Positions 45,465-53,401 of a stretch of DNA of 64,000 nt are shown piece by piece. The translations under genes and the position numbers were made by a program. The notes under the pieces were generated by a model. The model was not told the origin of the DNA, made no database searches, and worked only from the letters and a program-made list of their open reading frames with translations. Position 1 is the first letter of the stretch. Each line of letters starts with the position of its first letter. Source of the stretch: Clostridium gelidum. Its GTDB lineage: Bacteria; Bacillota; Clostridia; Clostridiales; Clostridiaceae. The stretch lies in the NCBI RefSeq assembly GCF_019977655.1, contig NZ_AP024849.1, forward strand, positions 4,621,001 through 4,685,000. Direction: 5' to 3'.

Positions 45465-45499
45465 CAGTTAACAATTAACAATGAACAGTTAACAATTAA
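45465..45499. repeat. heptad repeat tract 1
   Basis: Five 7-bp units: CAGTTAA, CAATTAA, CAATGAA, CAGTTAA, CAATTAA. It lies between the alaS T-box terminator and the alaS start codon. Confidence 0.75.
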
Positions 45500-45611
45500 G
45501 GAATATGTTAACTAAATTCCATTATAGAAATCTTCAAATAAAACATTTATCCTTGATTGCCAATCTTTCACGTTAGATTGTAAATTTTAATATTTTTATA
45601 ATTTACCATAC

Positions 45612-45826
45612 AAAAAAAGCTTTCTCCCTAAATAAACAAAGGGACGAAAGCTGAAATTCCGTGGTACCACCCTAATTATGTATAAATCATATACATCACT
45701 TAGTAATTTATAGCTCCTAGGTAGCTTCGAAATACATAGATAAGAAGTTTTCACCAAAGCCACTTCTTCTCTGAATATCTATACTAAATCTACTTTTCCT
45801 ATTCATCGCTTAATATTTTATTATTT
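45612..45826 (-). ncRNA. T-box riboswitch (alanine) upstream of alaS
   Basis: On the minus strand: a stem I region with AGAGA-like distal motif, a specifier loop GAA-GCT-ACC giving the alanine codon GCU (about 45724-45732), the T-box AGGGTGGTACCACGG with antiterminator, and a terminator (45612-45630 with 45638-45652) ending in seven T residues. Uncharged tRNA-Ala stabilises the antiterminator and allows alaS transcription. It fills the gap together with heptad tracts. Confidence 0.95.
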
Positions 45827-45833
45827 CATCAAA

Positions 45834-45862
45834 ATTATATTTCATATAGCTAATTATGTCAA
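45834..45862 (-). promoter_or_regulatory. promoter of the T-box/alaS transcript
   Basis: TTGACA (45857-45862), 17 nt, TATAAT (45834-45839): a perfect consensus promoter on the minus strand, starting near 45826. Confidence 0.85.
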
Positions 45863-45957
45863 TAACTAACTTAGACATCTTCAATAAGTAATTTTTTATC
45901 ATTTAATCATTAAAAATAGAAAATTGAGATTTTAAAATATATTAATTTTTTCAAAAA

Positions 45958-45992
45958 CTATTAACTCTCGACTTTCAACTTTTAACTTCCAG
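45958..45992. repeat. heptad repeat tract 2
   Basis: Five 7-bp units (CTATTAA, CTCTCGA, CTTTCAA, CTTTTAA, CTTCCAG) directly after the stop codon of the AI-2E permease gene, upstream of the T-box promoter. Confidence 0.6.
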
Positions 45993-47021
45993 CTAAAATA
46001 AATAGTAATTTATATCGTCATATAAAACCTTTATTATAACGGCTATAGGAACCACCAACACCATTCCTATTAACCCGCCAAAATTATCCCCTGTAATTAA
46101 TAAAATTATTATTACAAAAGGATGCATATCTGTGCTATCTCCTGTCATTTTAGGAGCTAAAATATCACCTTCTAATTGTTGAATCACAAACATTCCAACA
46201 ATCACCCAAAGTGCTTTTACAGGCGAGTCTAAAAGTGCAACTATAACTGCTGGTATTGCACCAAATATTGGTCCAAAATAAGGTATTATATTTAATATTG
46301 CATTCAAAATAGAAATCCATAAAGGAAATTTAACTTTTAATGCTAAGAGCAAAACAAATGTTAAGACTCCTACAACCCCTGAGAGTAATAATTGACTTGC
46401 TATGTATCTTGTTAATACACTATCTATGTCTTTTAAAATTTTTTTAGTTATTGCCCTTTTTTCTGTTGGCAATAATAATAAACTTTTATTGTATATCTTA
46501 CTTCCATCGCAGAGAAAATAATAAATCATAATGGGTATAATTGCAAATGAAATAATATTATCACTGAACTTAATTAAATTATCAACGGCACTTTCTGAAA
46601 AACTTATCCAAATAGCATTTCCTTTTTCTAAAACCTGGTTATATATTACATTAATCACAAAACTGTTATTTAAATTATATTTTAAAGTTACTTCTTCTAA
46701 AAAGCTATTAATATTATCAAATATATTGCTAATATTATGTATTTCATTAAACAAATCAGGTACTATAACTATTATGCAAGTTATAATAATTCCTATAATC
46801 ATTGCTATAACTATTATAGATGCTGCTCTCTTGCTAACCTTAAGTTTTGCTTCAAGTGCATCTCTAATAGGACTTAAAGTATAAGCTAAAATAAAAGATA
46901 TAACAATAATATTTACTATTGTATTTATTGAATGGTTAAAAAAGTAAGCTAAAATTAAAGATATAACACATACTAAAATTAATATAGATACTATTAATTT
47001 TTTATGCTTTTTTAGTTGCAT
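45993..47021 (-). CDS. AI-2E family permease
   Basis: A 342-residue membrane protein with about seven to eight segments of the PerM/YtvI/TqsA (AI-2E transporter) family; the C-terminal block ILNIIPYFGPIFGAIPAVIVALL is the family signature. The proposed substrates include autoinducer-2 and sodium/proton exchange in some members; not predictable here. I start at ATG 47021 (MQLKKHKKL) with GGAG 7 nt before; upstream in-frame codons overlap the PRC-barrel gene. Its start overlaps that gene by 20 nt, so the pair is translationally coupled. Confidence 0.88.
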   Translation of the reverse strand: MQLKKHKKLIVSILILVCVISLILAYFFNHSINTIVNIIVISFILAYTLSPIRDALEAKLKVSKRAASIIVIAMIIGIIITCIIVIVPDLFNEIHNISNIFDNINSFLEEVTLKYNLNNSFVINVIYNQVLEKGNAIWISFSESAVDNLIKFSDNIISFAIIPIMIYYFLCDGSKIYNKSLLLLPTEKRAITKKILKDIDSVLTRYIASQLLLSGVVGVLTFVLLLALKVKFPLWISILNAILNIIPYFGPIFGAIPAVIVALLDSPVKALWVIVGMFVIQQLEGDILAPKMTGDSTDMHPFVIIILLITGDNFGGLIGMVLVVPIAVIIKVLYDDINYYLF

Positions 47022-47502
47022 TATATTGCTCCATATTATGTGGCATTGATTTAAATGAAATGCCTTCATTTCCTGTATACAATATATATTCTTCTCCAAG
47101 TATACATCTATTTAAAATAATTATTTGCTTACCTTTTATCATTTTATCTATTAGCCCTGAACTTATTACTATAGCTTTTATTGAATAATCTTGTATATCT
47201 ATTATTATATCTTCCAGTACACCCTTTATATTACTTAATGTATCAATAACCTCCATATATTTAATTTCTTTAAAAGTTAAACCTTCTCCTTGCCTTATGG
47301 AATTTACTATTACATCTTCACCTATATCTATAATATCTTGCATATCTAAATAATTTTTTTTAGAAAATAAGATACTATTAGATACTTTAAAGCCTACAAC
47401 TTTCCCTTGATAAAAATCTATATATAAATCTTCTATAATTCCAATTTTTTTACCTCTAATATTATAAACTTTTTTGAAGTAGAAATCCCTAGTCTTAAAC
47501 AT
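47002..47502 (-). CDS. PRC-barrel domain protein
   Basis: A 166-residue protein with two PRC-barrel units (about residues 8-75 and 85-150, each with a GxxxGxIxD-like strand turn, GKKIGIIEDLYIDF and NIKGVLEDIIIDI). PRC-barrels occur in RimM and photosystem assembly proteins and often act as RNA or metal scaffolds; this one is unassigned. I start at ATG 47502 (MFKTRDFYF), which has GGAGGAAG 5 nt upstream. It is coupled to the downstream AI-2E permease. Confidence 0.82.
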   Translation of the reverse strand: MFKTRDFYFKKVYNIRGKKIGIIEDLYIDFYQGKVVGFKVSNSILFSKKNYLDMQDIIDIGEDVIVNSIRQGEGLTFKEIKYMEVIDTLSNIKGVLEDIIIDIQDYSIKAIVISSGLIDKMIKGKQIIILNRCILGEEYILYTGNEGISFKSMPHNMEQYNATKKA

Positions 47503-47570
47503 CTTCTTCCTCCAGTGCATTAATATAGGCAATGTTATTGTATATATATTACCCGATAAAAACGAAATTA

Positions 47571-47830
47571 TACAGATAACTCGCGAAATCGGATACATAT
47601 TTATTCCATAGGACTAGGAAAATTTCGCTGGAAGTCACTAAATGGCAGGTTGCACCCATTTCAGTTTGCTCCCAATATAAAAGCACTATGTGAAAGTTCG
47701 AGAAGTCAAATATAAAATTTGGACTCTCACTTTTGGGACAAACTAAAAGGGAACAACCTACCATCAAGTGGCTTCAACAGCTTATTTTCCAATGCCTATT
47801 CCACAAACACGTATCCAATTCCTCTGCTTG
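47571..47830 (-). repeat. family 1 hairpin element, inverted copy with enlarged apical arm
   Basis: Reading the minus strand: left end CAAGCAGAGGAATTGGATAC, GGTTGTTCC, CTTTTAGTTTG, TCCCAA, then about 60 extra bases that fold as a secondary arm (GAGAGTC/GACTTCTC-like), then TTGGGA, unpaired G, CAAACTGAAA, TGGGTGCAACC, and right end ATTTCGCGAG. So the CTTGC loop is replaced by a larger insert. It fills the upstream half of the 831-bp gap between the PRC-barrel gene and mnmA. Confidence 0.8.
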
Positions 47831-47904
47831 TATATGCACCTAAATATAGTAACTTTTAAATATAATACCAAACATAAATATAATTTAGAAATTCGATATC
47901 TATA

Positions 47905-47962
47905 AAAGGATACTCTATTGCAACGTTACCAAGATGTAATATCCTTTGAAAGAGTATCCTTT
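47905..47962. repeat. 12-bp inverted repeat with 34-bp loop
   Basis: AAAGGATACTCT (47905-47916) and its complement (47951-47962), in the space between the two family 1 elements. A rho-independent terminator with a long loop or a third dyad element; its role is unclear. Confidence 0.5.
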
Positions 47963-48090
47963 GTTTCTAGCTTAGATTATGAATTCAGTATAAGTGTAAT
48001 TCATAAATTATCTACTTCAAAAAAATTTTTACAGTTATTTTTATACTATATACCAACATCAGAAGTTACTTTTATGCCTTATATATTTGT

Positions 48091-48312
48091 CAAAGTAGAA
48101 ATAAGGGGGCATGCTTTTGTGAAGTGTTTCATTAGAAATTTTAATGATTATACTTCTTAGATTATAAGTTGTTCCAAAATGCTTGTTCGAAGCTTGCCTT
48201 TGAAGCAAGCATTTTGGGTACAACTTGTAATCTTAGAAGTACCCATCAAAATTCCTTAGAAACCCGCAATAAATGCATGCCCCCTTATTTCGGTGGATTA
48301 TCCTCATATATT
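48091..48312 (+). repeat. family 1 hairpin element, full copy
   Basis: It starts CAAAGTAGAAATAAG and ends ATTTCGGTGGATT...CTCATATATTA, immediately downstream of mnmA. Outer stem 17 bp perfect (GAAATAAGGGGGCATGC with complement). Middle stem TACTTCT/AGAAGTA, internal loop TTCC/GGG, apical arm AAAATGCTTG, TTCGAAG, loop CTTGC, CTTTGAA, unpaired G, CAAGCATTTT. Compared with the copy at 35530 several stem bases change with their partners. Confidence 0.87.
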
Positions 48313-48332
48313 ACGATTTTTACCGTAAGTAT

Positions 48333-49409
48333 CTAAAGTATTGTTTCGATTATTCCGCCACCAACTACTACTTCATTGTCATAAAATACAACTGATTGAC
48401 CTTTAGTTATTGCTCTTTGTTTTTCTTTAAAAGAAACTTTAACTCTTCCATTTGGAAGGGGGGTCAAAATTGCATCTGCTGGTTTTGCAGAATATCTTAT
48501 TTTAGCTTGAACTTCTATTTCTTTTTCTAACTTATTAAAAGGAATGAAATTCAAATCCATTGCTATTAAATCTGTTTTAAATATATCATCTTCAGCACCT
48601 AATACAACCTCATTAGTTTTTGCATTTATACCTATTACAAAAACTGGTCTTCCAAGAGAGAGTCCAAGTCCCTTTCTTTGCCCTATAGTATAGTATACAA
48701 TCCCTTTATGTTTTCCAAGTATATTACCACTTTTATCAACAAAGTTGCCTGATTTAACTCTACCTGGTTTTGCTTCTGTAATAAATCTTCCATGATTATT
48801 ATCAGGAATAAAGCAAATTTCTTCACTATCTTTTTTATTATGAACAGCCAAACCAATTTCTTTTGCTATTTCTCTTATTTTTGTCTTTTCATATTCTCCA
48901 CAAGGCATTAAGGTATGTTCTAATTGATCTTGTGTAAAATTATATAAGGCATAGGTTTGATCCTTAGTATCATCATCAGATCGGATTAAAAGATACCTGT
49001 CATCACATTTTTCAATTTTAGCATAATGACCTGTAGCTACATAATCTGCTCCTATCCCTCTTGCTCGCCTTAAAAGTTCATCAAATTTCAAATGTTTGTT
49101 ACACTCAATACAAGGATTAGGTGTTTTTCCATCTATGTATTCCTGAACAAAAGGCTCTATAACCTTTTCCTTAAAATAATCTCTGAAATTCAAAACATAA
49201 AAAGGTATATCAAGTTTGTCGCACACGCGTCTTGCATCATCAACAGCAGAAAGGGAGCAGCAGCCCCCTTCTATTTCTTCAAATTCATCATCTTGTTGCC
49301 AAATTTGCATTGTAGCACCAATGACTTCATATCCCTGCTGTTTCAATAAATATGCAGCTACAGAACTATCTACACCACCACTCATACCTATTAAAACTTT
49401 TTTCTTCAT
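48333..49409 (-). CDS. mnmA: tRNA 2-thiouridylase MnmA
   Basis: A 358-residue enzyme that makes 2-thiouridine at wobble position 34 of tRNA-Lys, -Glu and -Gln, taking sulfur from a cysteine desulfurase. The ATP pyrophosphatase PP-loop is GMSGGVDSS (residues 8-16), and the two catalytic cysteines lie in NPCIECN (about residue 102) and EEICFIP (about 199). It is the last gene of the iscR-nifS-nifU-mnmA operon, 11 nt after nifU. Confidence 0.97.
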   Translation of the reverse strand: MKKKVLIGMSGGVDSSVAAYLLKQQGYEVIGATMQIWQQDDEFEEIEGGCCSLSAVDDARRVCDKLDIPFYVLNFRDYFKEKVIEPFVQEYIDGKTPNPCIECNKHLKFDELLRRARGIGADYVATGHYAKIEKCDDRYLLIRSDDDTKDQTYALYNFTQDQLEHTLMPCGEYEKTKIREIAKEIGLAVHNKKDSEEICFIPDNNHGRFITEAKPGRVKSGNFVDKSGNILGKHKGIVYYTIGQRKGLGLSLGRPVFVIGINAKTNEVVLGAEDDIFKTDLIAMDLNFIPFNKLEKEIEVQAKIRYSAKPADAILTPLPNGRVKVSFKEKQRAITKGQSVVFYDNEVVVGGGIIETIL

Positions 49410-49420
49410 AAATCCTCCTA

Positions 49421-49858
49421 TTAATCTTCGCCATGTACAGCAGCATGTAACTCTTCATCACTATGCTCTTCCATTGGTATTACTTCTAATCCATTTTTTG
49501 ATCTATAATCGTTTATAGCTTTATGAATTGCTTCTTCTGCAAGTACTGAACAATGCATTTTTACTGGTGGGAGTCCATCTAATGCTTCTGCAACTGCTTT
49601 ATTAGTCAAATCCCAAGCTTCATCTAAAGTTTTTCCTTTAATTAATTCAGTTGCCATTGATGATGATGCAATAGCTGATCCACATCCAAAAGTTTTAAAT
49701 TTAACATCTTTTATAATATTATCTTCAACCTTAAGGTAGATTTTCATTATATCGCCACACTTAGCGTTTCCAACTTCACCTACACCATTTGCATCCTCTA
49801 TTTCTCCAACATTTCTTGGGTTTTGGAAATGTTCCATTACCTTTTCACTATATATCAT
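49421..49858 (-). CDS. nifU: iron-sulfur cluster scaffold NifU/IscU
   Basis: A 145-residue scaffold protein that assembles Fe-S clusters before delivery to apoproteins. The three ligand cysteines are in NAKCGDIM (with the assisting Asp), FGCGSAIA and MHCSVLAEEA. The C-terminal acidic/His stretch (EEHSDEELHAAVHGED) is species-variable. It starts one base after the nifS stop, so the cysteine desulfurase and scaffold are coupled. Confidence 0.96.
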   Translation of the reverse strand: MIYSEKVMEHFQNPRNVGEIEDANGVGEVGNAKCGDIMKIYLKVEDNIIKDVKFKTFGCGSAIASSSMATELIKGKTLDEAWDLTNKAVAEALDGLPPVKMHCSVLAEEAIHKAINDYRSKNGLEVIPMEEHSDEELHAAVHGED

Positions 49859-49859
49859 A

Positions 49860-51041
49860 TTATTTTTCCCCTTTCTTTAAAAAGTCATCCCATAATGGTG
49901 ACATATTTCTTAATCTTTCAATTATTGGTGGTACAACTTCAAGAACATAATCTACATCTTCTTCTGTTGATCCGTCTCCCATTGAAAGTCTTAATGATCC
50001 ATGAGCTATTTCATGAGGAAGTCCAATTGCAAGTAATACATGTGATGGATCTAATGATCCTGATGTACAAGCACTACCACTTGATGCACAAACTCCTTTA
50101 AAATCTAAGGACAAAAGAATTGATTCCCCTTCAATAAACCTAAAACATATATTAACATTTCCTGGTAATCTTTTATCTCCTCTAGGTCCATTTAATCTAG
50201 TATATGGAACTTTTAAAAGTCCATCCATTAATTTATCTCTAAGTATAGTCATTTTTTCCATATGCTCTTCTAAATTACCAGTTGCAAGTTCAAGTGCTTT
50301 TCCAAGCCCTACAATAGATGCAATATTTTCTGTTCCTGCTCTTCTATTCTTTTCTTGTCCTCCACCATGAATTAAGTTATCAATCTTAATTCCTTTCTTT
50401 ATATATAGAACTCCAATACCTTTAGGTCCATAAATTTTATGACCTGCAAGTGACAACATATCTATATTCAATTCTTTAACGTCTACTGGTATATTTCCAA
50501 CTGCTTGAACTGCATCTGTATGGAAAAAAACCTTCTTCTCTTTACAAATTTCTCCGATTTCTTTTATTGGTTGGATTGTTCCTATTTCATTGTTAGCAAA
50601 CATAATGCTAACTAAAATTGTTTTATCAGTAATTGCATTCTTTAAATCATCTATACTAATAAAACCTTCTTCATCAACATCTAAATATGTAACATCAAAC
50701 CCATTTTTCTCTAAGTATTCACAAGTATTAATAACTGCATGATGTTCTACTTTAGTAGTTATTATATGATTTCCTTTATTTTTATGAGCTGATGCAATAC
50801 CTTTTATTGCCCAGTTATCAGCTTCTGATCCGCCCCCTGTAAAATATACTTCAGATGGTGCGCAGTTTAATGATTTTGCTACTTGTTCTCTAGCTTTATC
50901 TATAGCCATCTTTGTTACTCTAGATATTCCATAAAATGAAGATGGATTTCCAAATTTTTCAGTAAAGTAAGGAAGCATTTCTTCTAGAACTTCTGGCTTA
51001 ACATAAGTTGTAGCTGAATAGTCCATATATACATTTTTCAT
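49860..51041 (-). CDS. nifS: cysteine desulfurase NifS/IscS
   Basis: A 393-residue PLP enzyme that moves sulfur from cysteine to NifU and MnmA. The PLP lysine is in SLAGHKIYGPKG (about residue 203) and the catalytic cysteine in CASSGSACTSGS (about 328). Same operon as iscR upstream and nifU, mnmA downstream, so it feeds both Fe-S clusters and tRNA thiolation. Confidence 0.97.
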   Translation of the reverse strand: MKNVYMDYSATTYVKPEVLEEMLPYFTEKFGNPSSFYGISRVTKMAIDKAREQVAKSLNCAPSEVYFTGGGSEADNWAIKGIASAHKNKGNHIITTKVEHHAVINTCEYLEKNGFDVTYLDVDEEGFISIDDLKNAITDKTILVSIMFANNEIGTIQPIKEIGEICKEKKVFFHTDAVQAVGNIPVDVKELNIDMLSLAGHKIYGPKGIGVLYIKKGIKIDNLIHGGGQEKNRRAGTENIASIVGLGKALELATGNLEEHMEKMTILRDKLMDGLLKVPYTRLNGPRGDKRLPGNVNICFRFIEGESILLSLDFKGVCASSGSACTSGSLDPSHVLLAIGLPHEIAHGSLRLSMGDGSTEEDVDYVLEVVPPIIERLRNMSPLWDDFLKKGEK

Positions 51042-51043
51042 AA

Positions 51044-51496
51044 TTATTCACTCCTGTCTGCAATCTTAATACTACTTTTTTTATTTTTCATAGCTTTGTG
51101 ATCATCAATTATATCTTGTAAGGTAATTGAATCCATAACACTATCTATGCTATTTTTAATTTTTTCCCATACAGCTTTAGTTGCGCAACAATCTGAACTT
51201 TCACATTCAACGCCATCAATACAATCTGCTATTTCAATAGGTCCCTCTAAAATAGTCATTATATCTCCAACAGTTATTTCATTTGGTGGTTTGCATAAAA
51301 CATATCCACCTTGCGCACCTCTTATACTTCTTATAATATTAGCACGTCTAAGCGGGCTAAATAATTGTTCTAAATAATATTCCGAAAGATTTTCTCTTTT
51401 AGATATACTTTTAATTGAAACTGGGGCACCACCATAACTAGCTGCTAAGTCAACCATGGCTCTAACTCCATATCTTCCTTTTGTTGAAAGTTTCAT
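51044..51496 (-). CDS. iscR: Rrf2 family Fe-S cluster regulator IscR
   Basis: A 150-residue winged-helix regulator. DNA-binding residues are in VSIKSISKRENLSEYYLEQLFSPL; the wing is RSIRGAQGGYVL. A cysteine-rich ECESSDCCATK replaces the C-x5-C-x6-C pattern seen in E. coli IscR, so a cluster may be bound but ligands differ. It is first in the iscR-nifS-nifU-mnmA operon and likely autoregulates it. Confidence 0.9.
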   Translation of the reverse strand: MKLSTKGRYGVRAMVDLAASYGGAPVSIKSISKRENLSEYYLEQLFSPLRRANIIRSIRGAQGGYVLCKPPNEITVGDIMTILEGPIEIADCIDGVECESSDCCATKAVWEKIKNSIDSVMDSITLQDIIDDHKAMKNKKSSIKIADRSE

Positions 51497-51538
51497 TTTC
51501 TCACCCCTTTTTTTATATTAAATACTAGTTTTGTTTAT

Positions 51539-51567
51539 ATCGTATCAAAATACTCGGCTTTTGTCAA
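51539..51567 (-). promoter_or_regulatory. promoter of iscR operon
   Basis: TTGACA (51562-51567), 17 nt, TACGAT (51539-51544) on the minus strand, 42 nt before iscR. AGTATTT occurs in the spacer and again after the -10, which could be IscR half sites. Confidence 0.75.
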
Positions 51568-51577
51568 ATAATTATTA

Positions 51578-52822
51578 TTACTTCTTTATTTTTTCCCAAT
51601 ATTTCTTTATGCTTTCTTCATACTTATTATTTTGTTCATTGTAATATATTTTCCCATCTAATTCTTTCGGCAGATAATCTTGTTCTACATAATGATTGTT
51701 ATAATTATGTGGATATTTATATCCTCCAACACCAAGTTTCACTGCTCCCCCATAATGTGCATCTTTTAAATGCATAGGAACATCGCCAAAATTAATATTC
51801 TCCAAATCATTCATAGCAGCATCAATAGCTAAAGTAGCACTATTTGATTTAGGAAGTGTTGCTAAATATATTACTATTTCTGAAAGAATTATTCTTGCTT
51901 CTGGCAATCCAACTTTTAAAACAAGTTCTATACCAGAATTAACAACCGATAAGGCATTTGGAAATGCAAGCCCTATATCTTCAGCTACAATAACAGATAG
52001 CCTTCTAACTATAGCTGTTAAGTTTCCACCTTTAATTAATCTGGCTAAATAATGAATCGCAGCACTTGGGTCACTCCCTCTAATACTCTTTTGAAGAGCA
52101 CTTAATAAATTATAGAATTCATCTCCATTATTATCAGCCCTCATAGTAGACTGCCCCAAACTTTCTATATATTCACTTGAAATTACTCTAACATTCTTAA
52201 CTTGCGAATTTATAGCTAATTCTAAAATATTATACGCCTTTCTATAATCCCCTTGTGATATCTCTCCTATATAGTCAAGGGACTCCTTTGAGTATTCAAT
52301 TTCTATACCTTCAGTTATTAATCTTTGTATAGAATTTTCAAGCCCAATTATAATATCATTTGTACTTAATGGCTTAAAAGAAAATATATTACATCTGCTT
52401 ATTATAGCTTTATGTATGACAAAGTACGGATTTTCAGTAGTACTTGCTATTAAAGTTATTCTTCCATCTTCTATAAATTCCAGCAATGATTGTTGCTGTT
52501 TCTTATTAAAATGTTGAAGTTCATCTATGTATAAAACTACTCCATTGTAATTTAATAAATTATCCATATTGTTAGTTATATCTTGAATATCTTTTACAGA
52601 CGCAGTTGTTGCATTTAATTTATAAAACTTCTTATCTACATAATTAGCCATTATATTAGCTAATGTTGTCTTACCAGTTCCTGGAGGTCCATAAAATATG
52701 CAATTACATATATTCTTACTTTTTATCAAATTATATAACGGTTTTCCTTGGCTTAATATATCTTGTTGTCCTACAAAATCTTGTAAATCACTAGGTCTCA
52801 TTAAATCTGCTAATGGTCTCAT
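51578..52822 (-). CDS. rarA: replication-associated AAA+ ATPase RarA/MgsA
   Basis: A 414-residue AAA+ protein related to clamp loaders; it acts at stalled replication forks. Walker A is GPPGTGKTT (about residue 46), Walker B VLYIDELQHF, sensor 1 STTENPYF, and the C-terminal MgsA domain runs from about 240. I start at ATG 52822 with AAGGGGTGG just upstream; the GTG at 52831 lies within that site. Monocistronic, promoter not identified. Confidence 0.94.
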   Translation of the reverse strand: MRPLADLMRPSDLQDFVGQQDILSQGKPLYNLIKSKNICNCIFYGPPGTGKTTLANIMANYVDKKFYKLNATTASVKDIQDITNNMDNLLNYNGVVLYIDELQHFNKKQQQSLLEFIEDGRITLIASTTENPYFVIHKAIISRCNIFSFKPLSTNDIIIGLENSIQRLITEGIEIEYSKESLDYIGEISQGDYRKAYNILELAINSQVKNVRVISSEYIESLGQSTMRADNNGDEFYNLLSALQKSIRGSDPSAAIHYLARLIKGGNLTAIVRRLSVIVAEDIGLAFPNALSVVNSGIELVLKVGLPEARIILSEIVIYLATLPKSNSATLAIDAAMNDLENINFGDVPMHLKDAHYGGAVKLGVGGYKYPHNYNNHYVEQDYLPKELDGKIYYNEQNNKYEESIKKYWEKIKK

Positions 52823-52972
52823 TTTTACCACCCCTTATGCCATTACATATTGTTCCAATTTATTCCATAAACTCCAAACTATATTTTATGAAAATAGTTA
52901 CATTTTAACAATTTGTTCCTAAAAAACTTAAGTTTATAACCAATAATATTATAGCAGATATACAAAAATAAA

Positions 52973-53007
52973 AAAGCAGTAAGAATCTAAAATATTCTTG
53001 CTACTTT
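52973..53007 (-). terminator. terminator in the macB-rarA gap
   Basis: A 14-bp stem (52973-52986 with 52994-53007, one mismatch and one G-U) followed by TTTTTTATTTTTG on the minus strand. It would end transcripts from the macB-like gene, 395 nt upstream, after they cross a family 1 element. Confidence 0.8.
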
Positions 53008-53109
53008 TCTTAAATTATTTAATTAATTATACTACTATATATAACCACTACTAAAGTTTTACTTATGCTTGGTATTATATTCAACATTTACTATACTTAG
53101 TAGCATATC

Positions 53110-53340
53110 CAAACAGAGAAATTGGATACATATTTGTAACCACAAGGGTCATAATATGAAGTAGGCATTGAAAATAAGCTGCTGAAGCTTCTTAATGGGA
53201 GGTTGTTCCATTATAGTTTGTCCAAATTTTACATTTGGAGCAAACTATAATGGGTGCAACCTCCCATTTAGAATGCTTCCAGCGAAATTTTCACAGTCCT
53301 ACGGAATAAATATGTATTCAATTTCGGCGGATGTAGTCGT
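53110..53340 (+). repeat. family 1 hairpin element, full copy
   Basis: Left end CAAACAGAGAAATTGG, outer stem GAAATTGGATACATATT with complement (one G-U), middle arm, GGTTGTTCC, then TTATAGTTTG, TCCAAAT, loop TTTAC, ATTTGGA, unpaired G, CAAACTATAA, GGGTGCAACC, right end ATTTCGGCGGAT. Compared with 20844-21063 nearly every base of the apical arm differs but all pairs are kept. It is directly downstream of the macB-like gene. Confidence 0.87.
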
Positions 53341-53401
53341 TCCACTGTGGTTATCTATATTTTTTGAATCTTTAAATACCTAATTTAATTTTCTCACTTA
53401 A

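Noticed and set aside
47549..47767. 72-codon minus-strand ORF overlapping the PRC-barrel upstream region
   Set aside because: It lies inside the inverted family 1 hairpin, has no ribosome binding site and no recognisable domain; it is a by-product of the repeat.
47918..48160. 80-codon plus-strand ORF
   Set aside because: It runs from an inverted repeat into a family 1 element, lacks a ribosome binding site, and is opposite to all local genes.
52840..53100. Possible 6S RNA next to rarA, as near some Firmicute rarA genes
   Set aside because: I see no long symmetric stem with a central bubble; only a terminator stem at 52973-53007.
20844..53340. CRISPR array explanation for the repeated elements
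   Set aside because: Copies are hundreds of bases long, kilobases apart and lack regular spacers or cas genes.
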